DNA of 64,000 nucleotides from Amycolatopsis jejuensis (GTDB taxonomy: Bacteria; Actinomycetota; Actinomycetes; Mycobacteriales; Pseudonocardiaceae): the NCBI RefSeq assembly GCF_000717335.1, contig NZ_JNYZ01000001.1, forward strand, positions 124,001 through 188,000. Direction: 5' to 3'. How positions within the stretch are numbered: position 1 is the first letter of the stretch; every line of letters starts with the position of its first letter. The notes beneath the pieces were generated by a model that did no database searches, was not told where the DNA came from, and worked only from the letters and a program-made list of their open reading frames with translations. The translations under genes were made by a program, and so were the position numbers. Shown here piece after piece: positions 46,537-55,327 of the stretch.

Positions 46537-47315
46537 GCCGCTCCGTTCTGTGAACCGTCGATCGCCGTGGCGGTGAGACACGCCTGCCGGGTGACCAGCG
46601 TCGCGGCCCGCTGGAGCCGGCGGCGGATCGGCTGCTCCAGCCGCTGGAACTGGCGTTCGGGCATGGTCGCGCTCACCGCGGCCTGGACGAAACCGTCGGC
46701 GTCCCGGATGGGGACCGCCACGCAGCACACTCCGGGTACGGTCTCCCCGCGATCGTGTGCCCAGCCCTGCTGCACGACCTGCGCCAGCTCGTCTTTCAGC
46801 ACAGCAAGCGACGTGGTCGTGTGCGTGGTGGACCGCGGTAAGCCGTGCTCTTCCGCAACCGCCCCGGCGTAACCGGCGGGCCGATCCGCGAGCAGCACTT
46901 TCCCGACCGCGGTGCTGTGCGCCGGGACAACGAGCCCCACACCGGACACCGACAGGGTGGGCGCGCCTGCTCCAGTGATCTTGTCGACGTAGACGACATC
47001 CCGCGTCCGGACGGCGGCTACGTGCACGGTGACCCGGGCCGCGTCGGCGAAGGCAGCCAGGACGGCGCGCGACGGGCCGAGGAAATCCGTGGTGGAAACC
47101 AAGGTGCGGTGCAGTTCGAAGACGCGCCAGCCGAGCCGGTAGCGACCCGAGCCGGTCCGGCGGATCAGCCCGATTTCCACCAAAGTGGACAGTAACGCGT
47201 GGGCACTCGACTTGGGCACGTGCATCCGCTCGGCGACCTCGCTGACTCCCCATTCCGGCGTACCCGGGGTGAACAGGTTCATCACGTCGCCCGCTTTGCA
47301 GACTGTTCCGAGCAT
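46533..47315 (-). CDS. IclR-family transcriptional regulator
   Basis: A 260-residue IclR protein: HTH at about 8-68 (VSEVAERMHVPKSSAHALLSTL) and effector domain (about 80-245) with VPAHSTAVGKVLLA and VPGVCCVAVPIRDADG. It lies inside the operon, 1 bp after mhpA and overlapping the KstD-like gene by 4 bp. MhpR of E. coli is also an IclR protein, so control of mhp genes by this regulator is plausible, beside the GntR protein. Confidence 0.9.
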   Translation of the reverse strand: MLGTVCKAGDVMNLFTPGTPEWGVSEVAERMHVPKSSAHALLSTLVEIGLIRRTGSGRYRLGWRVFELHRTLVSTTDFLGPSRAVLAAFADAARVTVHVAAVRTRDVVYVDKITGAGAPTLSVSGVGLVVPAHSTAVGKVLLADRPAGYAGAVAEEHGLPRSTTHTTTSLAVLKDELAQVVQQGWAHDRGETVPGVCCVAVPIRDADGFVQAAVSATMPERQFQRLEQPIRRRLQRAATLVTRQACLTATAIDGSQNGAA

Positions 47316-47316
47316 G

Positions 47317-48957
47317 TCAGGCCACCACTTCCGCCACCGGCTGGTCCTGCGGGAGCAGCCGCAACGCCTGGACGAGCCGGTCCGACGTCAGCGTGACCGA
47401 CTGCGCCACGGACGCGGCAGCCACACAGCGGTCCGGACGGAGGAAGAGCACCGACTCCTCATGCGTGTCGAACCACGCTTTGAGCTCTCCCTTGACGTCG
47501 CCGATGACTGTCACCGAGGGATCGTCGGAACCGTGCCACGCGAGCTGCGGCTGCGGCCGCGCGTCGATGAGGGTTGCGCCCATGGCACGCCAGGTGTCGG
47601 CAACCTGCTTGCCGAGCACGCGAAGCGGCGAGTTGTTCCAGGCGAGCACGGCGAACCAGGTACCGAGCACCTCGTCGAGCGGCACGCTGCGGCCGTCCCG
47701 CAGGGCGACCGTCGGCTGGATGAACAACGTGCCGACCGGCGAACGTTCCCGGTCGCTGCGCGGATCGTGCACGACGGCGCCCCGGTCGTAACGCGGCATG
47801 GGCTTGAACCGCATTTCGACGACGTACCGCTTGAGCGAAGGCAATCGCGAAGCGGCGAGCAGGAGTGCATCGCGCACCCCGGCGACGAGCCGGTTGGTCG
47901 GCGAGATCACCCGGCCGACGGCGGTCGACAGCTTGATCATCGCGAGGGCGTGCGCGCGCCGCTCTTCGTCATAGGTGTCCAGGAGGCCGTCGGCAGCGAG
48001 ACCCGTGACGACCGCGGACAGCTTCCACCCGAGGTTCATCGCGTCGCGGATTCCGCTGTTGTAGCCCTGTCCCTGCCAGACCGGCATGAGGTGCGCGGCG
48101 TCTCCGGCCAGCAGGACCCGGCCTTTGCGGAAGACCCCGGCAATCCGGGAGTGATGGGTGTAGACCCGGCTGCGCATGATCTCGACGGCGGACGGGTCGG
48201 GCAGGAAGGGCCCGAGGCGGGCGGCGAGGAACTCCGGAGTCGTTGCCTCGTCGGTGCTTTCGCCGTCCTTGACCATGAATTCGAAGCGGCGGATGCCGTG
48301 CGCGATGGAGACGGACACGAAGGGCCGGAGCGGATCCGCGCCGACGTAGATGTTCGGCGTCCCCACCGGATCGTTCGCGATGTCCACGACCAGCCAGCGG
48401 GTGGGCGAGGTCGTGCCGTCGAACGTGACGTCCAGCAGCCGCCGCGTGATGCTGCGGCCGCCGTCGCAGCCGACCACGTACGAGGCCCGCATCTCGACCA
48501 GTTCGCCGGTTTCCTTGCGGAGCACCACATCGACGCCGTCCGCGTGCTGGGTGAAGCCGACCAGTGCGTGCCCCCAGGACACCGAAACGCCGGGAAACCG
48601 TTCGGTACCGGCGACCAGTTCGGCGTCGACCAGCGGCTGCACGAAACCGTTGCGGCGCGGCCAGCCGAACGGCTGCACGGCGGGCGCGATCTCCGCGATC
48701 AGCCGCCGCCGGTGGTTGACGAACCGCATGATCTGGTTCGGCACGGTGTGCGGAAGAACGCGGTCGGCCAGGCCGATGGACTGGAAGGTCCGGAGCGCTT
48801 CGTCGTCGAGCCCGACGCCGCGCGGGTAGTCGATGAGGGTGGCCCGCTCCTCGGCGACCGCGGTCCGGACGCCGCGCTGGCCGAGCATGTTCGCGAGCGT
48901 CAGGCCCACCGGACCGGCTCCGACGATGAGGACGTCCACCCGCTCTTGGCTCTGCAT
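47317..48957 (-). CDS. mhpA: 3-(3-hydroxyphenyl)propionate hydroxylase-like FAD monooxygenase
   Basis: The 546-residue product matches E. coli MhpA in memory over long stretches: [50 protein letters not shown] and [20 protein letters not shown]. It hydroxylates a 3-hydroxyphenyl acid at C2 with NADH and oxygen, giving the catechol for MhpB. ATG 48957 follows GAGG at good spacing; GTG 48963 is an in-frame alternative that lies in the ribosome site. It heads the operon with iclR, the KstD-like gene and a hydrolase, and is separated from mhpB/mhpC by 12 kb. Confidence 0.9.
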   Translation of the reverse strand: MQSQERVDVLIVGAGPVGLTLANMLGQRGVRTAVAEERATLIDYPRGVGLDDEALRTFQSIGLADRVLPHTVPNQIMRFVNHRRRLIAEIAPAVQPFGWPRRNGFVQPLVDAELVAGTERFPGVSVSWGHALVGFTQHADGVDVVLRKETGELVEMRASYVVGCDGGRSITRRLLDVTFDGTTSPTRWLVVDIANDPVGTPNIYVGADPLRPFVSVSIAHGIRRFEFMVKDGESTDEATTPEFLAARLGPFLPDPSAVEIMRSRVYTHHSRIAGVFRKGRVLLAGDAAHLMPVWQGQGYNSGIRDAMNLGWKLSAVVTGLAADGLLDTYDEERRAHALAMIKLSTAVGRVISPTNRLVAGVRDALLLAASRLPSLKRYVVEMRFKPMPRYDRGAVVHDPRSDRERSPVGTLFIQPTVALRDGRSVPLDEVLGTWFAVLAWNNSPLRVLGKQVADTWRAMGATLIDARPQPQLAWHGSDDPSVTVIGDVKGELKAWFDTHEESVLFLRPDRCVAAASVAQSVTLTSDRLVQALRLLPQDQPVAEVVA

Positions 48958-49042
48958 CTTCACCTCGGTGTGTAGATAACGCGCGGGGCGTTGCGATAAC
49001 TGCGCTGGTCATCGTCGCAAGCGCCCGGGCGGCGTGTCAATA

Positions 49043-49076
49043 GATTGTGGAACTGTGTAACAATCTCTTCGAAGAG
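49043..49076. promoter_or_regulatory. mhpA upstream dyads (AGATTGT...ACAATCT and CTCTTCGAAGAG)
   Basis: Perfect 7-bp arms AGATTGT (49043-49049) and ACAATCT (49060-49066) are 10 nt apart. The right arm is part of GTGTAACAAT (49055-49064), the inverted copy of ATTGTTACAC at 43229. Adjoining it is the perfect 12-bp palindrome CTCTTCGAAGAG (49065-49076). All lie about 85-120 bp upstream of mhpA and are likely regulator sites. Confidence 0.6.
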
Positions 49077-49127
49077 GTGAGGTCTGGTTCGGTTCTCACG
49101 GCAGGAATACCTGCAGCCAGGGTCGCC

Positions 49128-49164
49128 AAAGGGCGGCGGCCGGGTCACCCAGCCGCCGCCCTTT
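49128..49164 (-). terminator. Strong 13-bp hairpin after livF
   Basis: AAAGGGCGGCGGC (49128-49140) and its exact complement GCCGCCGCCCTTT (49152-49164) enclose an 11-nt loop. It lies 26 bp downstream of the livF stop on the transcribed strand and ends in a short TTT run, so it most likely ends the liv transcript before the mhpA promoter region. Confidence 0.75.
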
Positions 49165-49189
49165 GCGCATCCCCCGGAACCGGCGGGAA

Positions 49190-49909
49190 TCAGCTCTCGT
49201 GGCCGAAATACCCGCCGATCAGCGCTTCCTGGTCAAGTTCCGACGGCGCACCCGAGAACCGCACCCGTCCCTTGTCCAGCAGGTACACCACATCCGCGAT
49301 GTCAAGCGCCCGACGCACGTACTGCTCCACGATCACCAGCGCGACCCCGTCCGCGGCCAGCTCGTGCAGCCGCCCGAAGATGTCGTCGACGATCTTCGGC
49401 GCCAGGCCCATCGACACTTCATCGAGCAGTACCACCCGGGGCCGCGCAATCCACGCCCGGCACAGGGCCAGCATCTGCTGCTGCCCGCCGGACATCGTGC
49501 CCGCGATCTGGCCGAAGCGCTTGCCCACTTCGGGGAACGTGCCGAGCGCGCGGTCGAGGGAAGCTGGTGCCCCGGGTGGCAGGTAGAGGGTCAGGTTCTC
49601 CCGGACGGTGAGGCCCGCGAATATGCCCCGTCCCTCCGGGATGAGGCACAGGCCCGCTTCGGCGCGCCGGTGTGGCGGTTCCGTGGTCACTACGCCGCCA
49701 TCGATGGACACTGCGCCGTGTGTGGCGGGAACGGTTCCGGAAGCCACCCGCATCACCGTCGTCTTGCCTGCGCCGTTCGGGCCGAGCAGCGCGACGATGG
49801 AACTGTGCGGGACCGTCAGCGAGACGTCCCGGAGAACGGTGGTTCCGCGGTACCCCGCGGTGACATCCGTGAGGGCCAACGCGGCCGATGGTGCAGTCAA
49901 GCGCCTCAC
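49190..49909 (-). CDS. livF: Branched-chain-type ABC transporter ATPase LivF
   Basis: A 239-residue ATPase with Walker A GPNGAGKTT, signature MSGGQQQMLALCRAW and Walker B VVLLDEVSMGLAPKIV, the LAPK form being typical of LivF. The end GALIGGYFG-like (EALIGGYFGHES) is also family-like. GTG 49909 overlaps the stop of the LivHMG fusion. It energises uptake of an amino acid-like or aromatic carboxylate substrate. Confidence 0.93.
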   Translation of the reverse strand: MRRLTAPSAALALTDVTAGYRGTTVLRDVSLTVPHSSIVALLGPNGAGKTTVMRVASGTVPATHGAVSIDGGVVTTEPPHRRAEAGLCLIPEGRGIFAGLTVRENLTLYLPPGAPASLDRALGTFPEVGKRFGQIAGTMSGGQQQMLALCRAWIARPRVVLLDEVSMGLAPKIVDDIFGRLHELAADGVALVIVEQYVRRALDIADVVYLLDKGRVRFSGAPSELDQEALIGGYFGHES

Positions 49910-52599
49910 CCCTTCGTGACAAAAGTGGAGTCCGGCTCGTCGCTGGACACGTCGTCGCCGAGATAAGCCGCTCGCACGATCGGCGAGCCCATCACCTCGG
50001 CCGCGGACCCCTCGAAGATCAACCGCCCGAAATCGAGGACATAGACGTACTCGCAGACCATCTGGACCAGAGCCATGTCGTGTTCCACCAGCAGAATCCC
50101 GATGCCACGCTGCTCGACGGCGGCCCGCAGCACCTCGCCGAAGCGCCGCGTCTCTTCGCGGTCCAGGCCGGACGACGGCTCGTCGAGGAGCAGAAGCCGG
50201 TGCGGACCGGCGAGGCAGCGCGCCAGTTCGACGAGCCGCCGCTGCCCGGTGGACAACGCTGACACCGGATGGTCGCGGAGGTGGCTGATGCCGCAGGTAC
50301 GCAGCACTGCCTCGGCCACCGCGGACGCCTCCCGCCGGGCCGACCGGGTCGCGGCAAGGTGGGTCAAGGGATTTCGGCCTGCTCGGCTGCCTTCGAAGCC
50401 GAGCTCGACATTCCGAAGTACCGAAGCGGAGTCGAAAAGCTCCATCTTCTGGAACGTCCGGCCGAGTCCCATGCGGGCACGAGCCGCGGGACCCATTGCC
50501 GACAGCCGGTGCCCGTCGAGCGTGACCTGTCCGTCGAACGACCGGTTGAGACCCGAGATGACGTCGAACGTGGTCGTCTTGCCCGCGCCGTTGGGCCCGA
50601 TCAGCCCGGTGATCCGGCCGGTGGGCACGGACAGGGAAAGCCCGTCCACCGCGACCACGCCGCCGAACCGCACCCGGACGTCGTCCACCCGAAGCTGGGC
50701 GGGTACCACGTTCTCCGGCTCACGCGGTGGTACCCGGTCGCCGCTGCGGCTGCGACGGGGAACCAGCCGGTCGACGCGGCGGCTGATCGCCCCCGGTACT
50801 CCCCCTCGGCGGTCTGCGGGCATCAGTGCGTACCCGACTGCGAATACGCCGAACAGGAGCTCCAGCCAGTAACTCGTGTTGGTGCTGGGAAAGTACGCCG
50901 GGATGAGCGTCAGGCCGCCTGCGCCGAGAAGCGCGTACCACGGTTCGCGGCCGGGCTGGATCACGACCACGGCGAAGTACGTCAAGGACAGCAGGGGTGC
51001 ATAGGAGTCGGCGGTGACGACGCCTTGCGCCGCACCGGCAAGTGCCCCGCCGATGGCCGCGAGAAACGCGGACAGGCAGAACACCAGCACGCGGGTGACA
51101 TTCACGGACGTACCCACCGTCGCGAGTCCCCGTGGACTGTCGCTGAGTGCCTGCAGCAGGCGGCCGAGACGGCTGCGATTCAGCCAGACCACGACGAGGG
51201 TGCAGAGCGCGGCAAGCACGAGCACCAGACGGTAGAAGCCCGCATCGGTCGCCAGGAAATCCGCGCCCGGACGGGGTTCTTCCAGCCCGAGTCCCGAACT
51301 GCCGAACAGATACGGCTCGGTGTAGAACATGTACGCCAGCACGATCCCGAACCCCAGCGTGGCCAGTGCGAGATACAACCCCGACAGCCGGATCGCGGGG
51401 ATCGCGAGCAGCGCACCGATCGGGACGGCAACAGCGCCCGCCAGGAGGAGCGCGACCACCCACGGCAGCCCGAAGTCCACCGCGAAGTGGGAGAACGCCG
51501 CCGCGCCGACCGCCATGAACCCGACCTGCGCCAGCGAAACCTGGCCCGACGTCCGGACGAGAAGCCCCAGCGAGAGGAACACGATCGAGGTCGCCAGGAA
51601 GAGCGTCCAGTCGTTCACGTAGTACCCGACCAGGTCCGGAACCAGGTACAGCGCGGCGAACAACACCACCCCGAAGACCGCTTGCAGCTGCCAGGGCGCG
51701 CGCCAGGCCCCGGATGCCGACGGACTCGCCGATGCCTTGTCCGCCAGGCGTTCCCGGCGGGAGACGAGGAGCACGACGAACAACGTCACGAACGGCAGGG
51801 CGGCGGGCAGCCCGGCAAGCAGGCCACTGGAGAAGTACTTGGTGGCCAGCGACGACACCACCCCGATGGCCAGCCCGCCGAGGTAGGTCATCGGCAGGCT
51901 CGCGAACCGGCCGATCGCCGCCGCCCCGAACGCCTGTGCCACCAGCAGGGTCAGCACGGTGGCGTCGAGCCGGATCATCGGCGCGATCAGGATGCCGGAC
52001 AGCGTCGCGAAGCAGACGCCGATCATCCAGGCATACCGCCGGATCCGGACCGGGTTCGTCCCGGCGAGGCCCAGCAGCTCGGAATCGTTGACCACCGCCT
52101 TCATCGCGACGCCGGTCCGCGTCGTCTTGAAGAAGACGTACAACGCCGTCGTGGCACACAAGCCGATCGCCGCGACGATCAGGTCGCTCACCTTGACCGG
52201 CGTACCCGCGATTTCCACGGCGTGGTCAGGGAAATACTGCGGAACAGTCCGAGTTTCCGTCTCGCCGTAGACGATCACGATGACCGACTGCACGATCAGC
52301 AGAATCCCGACCGTGGCCAGCGTCCGCATGACGAGGCTGGCGTCGGCCAGTGCCCGCGCCACGCGTTCGAAGCCCAGCGCCAGCAGCGGCGCGACGACGC
52401 CGACGCACACCACTCCCGCCACCAGCGGCGGCAGTCCGTTCAGCACGGACAGCTGGTAGAAGAGAAACGCCGCCACCGTCGCGAGCGCCCCGTGCGCGAA
52501 GTTGAAGATCCCGGAGGTTTTGTACGTGAGGATCAGCCCGGCACCGGCGAGCCCGTAGACCGAGCCCGTCACGATGCCGGCGATGAGGAACGGAAGCAT
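49906..52599 (-). CDS. Triple fusion LivH-LivM-LivG of a branched-chain-type ABC transporter
   Basis: One 897-residue frame holds three parts: a LivH-like permease (about 1-290; TYKTSGIFNFAHGALATVAAF), a LivM-like permease (about 300-610; GLLVRTSGQVSLAQVGFMAVG) and a LivG-like ATPase (about 640-897; Walker A GPNGAGKTT, signature STGQRRLVELARCLAG, Walker B LLLLDEPSSGLD). No stop or frameshift marks the joints; a charged linker precedes the ATPase. ATG 52599 has GGAAGG 8 nt upstream and is preferred over GTG 52608. Such transporters next to aromatic genes often import aromatic or dicarboxylic acids. Confidence 0.9.
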   Translation of the reverse strand: MLPFLIAGIVTGSVYGLAGAGLILTYKTSGIFNFAHGALATVAAFLFYQLSVLNGLPPLVAGVVCVGVVAPLLALGFERVARALADASLVMRTLATVGILLIVQSVIVIVYGETETRTVPQYFPDHAVEIAGTPVKVSDLIVAAIGLCATTALYVFFKTTRTGVAMKAVVNDSELLGLAGTNPVRIRRYAWMIGVCFATLSGILIAPMIRLDATVLTLLVAQAFGAAAIGRFASLPMTYLGGLAIGVVSSLATKYFSSGLLAGLPAALPFVTLFVVLLVSRRERLADKASASPSASGAWRAPWQLQAVFGVVLFAALYLVPDLVGYYVNDWTLFLATSIVFLSLGLLVRTSGQVSLAQVGFMAVGAAAFSHFAVDFGLPWVVALLLAGAVAVPIGALLAIPAIRLSGLYLALATLGFGIVLAYMFYTEPYLFGSSGLGLEEPRPGADFLATDAGFYRLVLVLAALCTLVVVWLNRSRLGRLLQALSDSPRGLATVGTSVNVTRVLVFCLSAFLAAIGGALAGAAQGVVTADSYAPLLSLTYFAVVVIQPGREPWYALLGAGGLTLIPAYFPSTNTSYWLELLFGVFAVGYALMPADRRGGVPGAISRRVDRLVPRRSRSGDRVPPREPENVVPAQLRVDDVRVRFGGVVAVDGLSLSVPTGRITGLIGPNGAGKTTTFDVISGLNRSFDGQVTLDGHRLSAMGPAARARMGLGRTFQKMELFDSASVLRNVELGFEGSRAGRNPLTHLAATRSARREASAVAEAVLRTCGISHLRDHPVSALSTGQRRLVELARCLAGPHRLLLLDEPSSGLDREETRRFGEVLRAAVEQRGIGILLVEHDMALVQMVCEYVYVLDFGRLIFEGSAAEVMGSPIVRAAYLGDDVSSDEPDSTFVTKG

Positions 52600-52632
52600 G
52601 GAGGACACCCTTCCCGGAAGAATGCAGCCGGC

Positions 52633-53838
52633 TCAGCGGAGCTTGGCGATCGCGGCCTCGACCAGATCGGCCGGCGCGCAGTTGGTCTTCAGCCCCTCTG
52701 GGGTCACGAAAGCACCGCCGCGGATGGCGATCGTGAACCAGCAGTTGAGATGCGTCGGCTTGCCTTCCGTGAAGGTGAGCGGCGACGGCACCAGCCCGCC
52801 CAACGTCTCGCCCTTCAGCGCGTACAGCCCCTTCTTGACGCTCTCCTTGGTCACCGCCGCGGAGCCGATCTGCTCCACTGCGGCGGTGAAGAGCTTGCCG
52901 CCGAGATACGCATAGGTGCCGTTGCCGCCGCCCGCGTCGCCGAGGCCGTTGTCCTTGAGCAGTTGCTGGTACGCCTTGGTGGCCGGGGTCGAGGTGTCGA
53001 AGAACGGGAAAGCGGTCTCGACACTCAGGGTTCCGTCGACGCTCGGATGCTTGAGCCATTCCGTCGACACCGTCCCGGCACTCCCGATGACCTTGGCCTT
53101 CACCCCTTGCGCGGCGCATTCGTCGGCGACCCGGACCGCGACCTGCGCGGCCTGGTCGATCATGTAGGACTGGACGCCCGCGTCCTTGATCGCCTGGCAC
53201 GGCGCGGTGTAGTTGGGCGCGGAGGCCAGGATCTTCTGGATCACCGGCACCTCGATGCCCACCACCGGCGCGTAATTGCGGTACGTGCCCGCCGCGGTCG
53301 CACAGACCGGCGCTTCGGCGCAGTACAGGTCGCCCATCTTCTTCCCGAGCTTGGCGGCGGTCGCGACCTTGCCGTAGGTCTGCGCGACGTTGTTCGTGCC
53401 GATCGGGAAGAAGTTCGGATCGGTCATCATCGAGCTCGACGAGGTCATCCCGCCGATCACCGGAACCCCGGCCTGCGCCGCGACCGGCGCCCAGGTGTCG
53501 GCGTTCACGCTGATCTGCCCCACGATCGCGACGACCTTGTCCTTGCTGATCAGCTCGCGCGCCGCGGTGAGCGCCGTCGTGGCGTTCCCGCCGTCGTCCT
53601 TGACGACCAGCTTGACCGTGCGGCCGTTGATTCCCCCGGCCTTGTTCACCCCGGCCGCCCAGGCCTCGATGACGCCACGGGCAGGTCCGAGACTCGACGA
53701 GAGCGCGCCGGAATACGTGCCGATGTTGCCGATGACGATCTCGTCCTTCGCCGCGCTGCTTCCGCTGCCGCATCCGGCGGCCGCGCCGGCGACCAGCGCA
53801 CCGGCGGCAACGACGCCCGCGAGCCTTCGTGTTTTCAT
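52633..53838 (-). CDS. Branched-chain-type ABC transporter substrate-binding lipoprotein
   Basis: A 401-residue LivJ/LivK-type (type I fold) binding protein with a lipoprotein signal (AGAAAGC, Cys23), then IVIGNIGTYSGALSSSLGPARGVIEAW and VKLVVKDDGGNATTAL. ATG 53838 follows TGGAG. It lies 33 bp upstream of the LivHMG fusion. The ligand is unknown; the adjoining mhp-type operons suggest an aromatic or ring acid. Confidence 0.92.
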   Translation of the reverse strand: MKTRRLAGVVAAGALVAGAAAGCGSGSSAAKDEIVIGNIGTYSGALSSSLGPARGVIEAWAAGVNKAGGINGRTVKLVVKDDGGNATTALTAARELISKDKVVAIVGQISVNADTWAPVAAQAGVPVIGGMTSSSSMMTDPNFFPIGTNNVAQTYGKVATAAKLGKKMGDLYCAEAPVCATAAGTYRNYAPVVGIEVPVIQKILASAPNYTAPCQAIKDAGVQSYMIDQAAQVAVRVADECAAQGVKAKVIGSAGTVSTEWLKHPSVDGTLSVETAFPFFDTSTPATKAYQQLLKDNGLGDAGGGNGTYAYLGGKLFTAAVEQIGSAAVTKESVKKGLYALKGETLGGLVPSPLTFTEGKPTHLNCWFTIAIRGGAFVTPEGLKTNCAPADLVEAAIAKLR

Positions 53839-54033
53839 GTGCACTCCAGGGTGTTCCCGACCGCGCTGACGGGTCCGCACGACAACCACAATGACCGTCG
53901 CACTCTACGAACCGGCGAGGGCCACCCCGGACCGTCGTTCGGCATACCCGAACGACCGCATCGGGGCCGAGAGACGAGCGGCCACAGTGAATTCCGTGAA
54001 TCCCGTGATCCGCCACCTTCCCGGACCGGCCGC

Positions 54034-54714
54034 ATGACCGGCGGCACCCGGCAGCCGGGCAGCCAGACCCTGGCGCGCGGCCTGCACGCCCTGCTCACCG
54101 TCTCGGCCTCGCCCACCGGCATTTCGAGCACCGCACTGGCGGCGGCGCTGGGCGTCCACCGCTCCATCGCGTACCGGATCCTGCAGACCCTGGGCGAGTT
54201 CGGGTTCGTCACCCGCACCGACGACGGGCTCTACCATTCGGGCGCGCAGCTGGCCGCGCTGTCCGGCAGCTATCTCCACCGCCTCCGCCACCTCGCGGTG
54301 CCGGTGATGCGGACACTGGCGGACGAGCTGGGCGCCACGATCTCCCTATTCGTCCGGGAAGGCCGGGAAGCCGTGGCGATCGAGATCGTCGAGCCGACGA
54401 CAGTTTCCCACCATCTCGCGTTCCGGCCCGGCATGCGCACCCCGATCGACCGCGGCGCCGCGGGTTACGCACTCCTGTCCGCCGAGGACGCGGGACCCGG
54501 CGACGTGGCCGAGGCGGTCGAGGCACGCCGACGGGGTTACGCCAGCAGCCACGGCGAGATCGACCCCAACGCTTACGCCGTCGCGGCGAGGGTCCCCGGA
54601 TGCACGCCCGCAGCTTGTCTGAACTTGATCACGTACCACCGGGAACAAGCCGAGTCCTCGCCGCCCCGGATCCGGGAAGCCGCCGAGGAAATCGGGGTCC
54701 GCCTCGCCGGGTGA
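54034..54714 (+). CDS. IclR-family transcriptional regulator (short)
   Basis: A 226-residue IclR-type protein: HTH about 10-72 (GISSTALAAALGVHRSIAYRIL) and a shortened effector domain with FRPGMRTPIDRGAAGYALL and SSHGEIDPNAYAVAARVPG. It is divergent from the liv binding-protein gene (195 bp gap with no clear dyad that I can pick out) and is the most likely local regulator of that transporter. The large open frame running in from 50269 is a shadow of the liv genes. Confidence 0.83.
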   Translation: MTGGTRQPGSQTLARGLHALLTVSASPTGISSTALAAALGVHRSIAYRILQTLGEFGFVTRTDDGLYHSGAQLAALSGSYLHRLRHLAVPVMRTLADELGATISLFVREGREAVAIEIVEPTTVSHHLAFRPGMRTPIDRGAAGYALLSAEDAGPGDVAEAVEARRRGYASSHGEIDPNAYAVAARVPGCTPAACLNLITYHREQAESSPPRIREAAEEIGVRLAG

Positions 54715-54760
54715 GGCCGGTGTCCCTGCCGTGCGGCGCGGCCCCTGCGATGATGCCCCG

Positions 54761-55243
54761 GTGGAGAAGAAGAACCAGCCGGGTGCCGAGCTCGACGACC
54801 TGTCGTGGCAGATCATCGAGCAGCTGCAGGAGGACGGGCGGCGCTCGTACGGCGCGATCGCGAAGGTCGTCGGCCTGTCGGAAGCCGGGGTACGGCAACG
54901 GGTCCAGCGGATGATCGGTGCGGGCCTGATGCAGATCGTGGCCGTGACCGACCCGATGCAGGTCGGCGCGCACCGGCAGGCGATGGTGGGGATCAAGGTC
55001 GCCGGGCCGGTCGGGCCCGTCGCCGAAGCGCTCGAAGCGATGCCCGAGGCCGTCTACGTCGTCGAAACCGCCGGGCAGTACGACCTCATCTGCGAGGTCG
55101 TGTGCGACGACGACCCGCATCTCGCCGACCTGCTCTCCCGGCGGATGCGGGAGCTCCCGGGGGTCGTGAGCACCGAAACCTTCGTCTACCTGCGGCTGCG
55201 CAAGGACTCCTACCGGTGGGGCACGCGGCGCAGCGAGGACTGA
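54761..55243 (+). CDS. Lrp/AsnC-family transcriptional regulator
   Basis: A 160-residue Lrp/AsnC protein: HTH at about 10-60 (DGRRSYGAIAKVVGLSEAGV) and a RAM ligand domain (about 70-150; MVGIKVAGPVGPVAEAL, VVETAGQYDLICEVVCDD). GTG 54761 gives the usual family length; a TTG-type start 30 bp earlier is possible. It lies 84 bp before the amine oxidase gene and two 13-bp dyads, so it probably senses an amino acid or amine and controls that operon. Confidence 0.9.
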   Translation: MEKKNQPGAELDDLSWQIIEQLQEDGRRSYGAIAKVVGLSEAGVRQRVQRMIGAGLMQIVAVTDPMQVGAHRQAMVGIKVAGPVGPVAEALEAMPEAVYVVETAGQYDLICEVVCDDDPHLADLLSRRMRELPGVVSTETFVYLRLRKDSYRWGTRRSED

Positions 55244-55282
55244 GCCGCGCACTACTGGATCCGTCATCCCGGACGTCCAGAG

Positions 55283-55325
55283 CACTAAAACAGTGGACAT
55301 CGGCGAGTTCATCACTATATTAGTG
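55283..55325. promoter_or_regulatory. Two 13-bp dyads 30 bp apart, probable Lrp operators
   Basis: CACTAAAACAGTG (55283-55295) and CACTATATTAGTG (55313-55325) share the CACTAnAnnAGTG pattern, with start points exactly 30 bp apart, close to three helical turns. The second ends 2 nt before the ATG at 55328, so binding there would block initiation. Phased paired sites are usual for Lrp/AsnC octamers, and such a gene lies just upstream. Confidence 0.68.
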
Positions 55326-55327
55326 GC

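Noticed and set aside
43276..46872. A 1198-codon plus-strand open frame (and a 1481-codon one at 50269-54714)
   Set aside because: They run antisense to clear genes (KstD-like, IclR, hydrolase, liv transporter), have low-complexity Arg/Ala/Gly/Pro-rich translations with no family pattern, and arise from high-GC third-position bias.
47317..48963. GTG 48963 as the mhpA start
   Set aside because: That codon forms part of the GAGGTG ribosome site that serves ATG 48957 six bases later.
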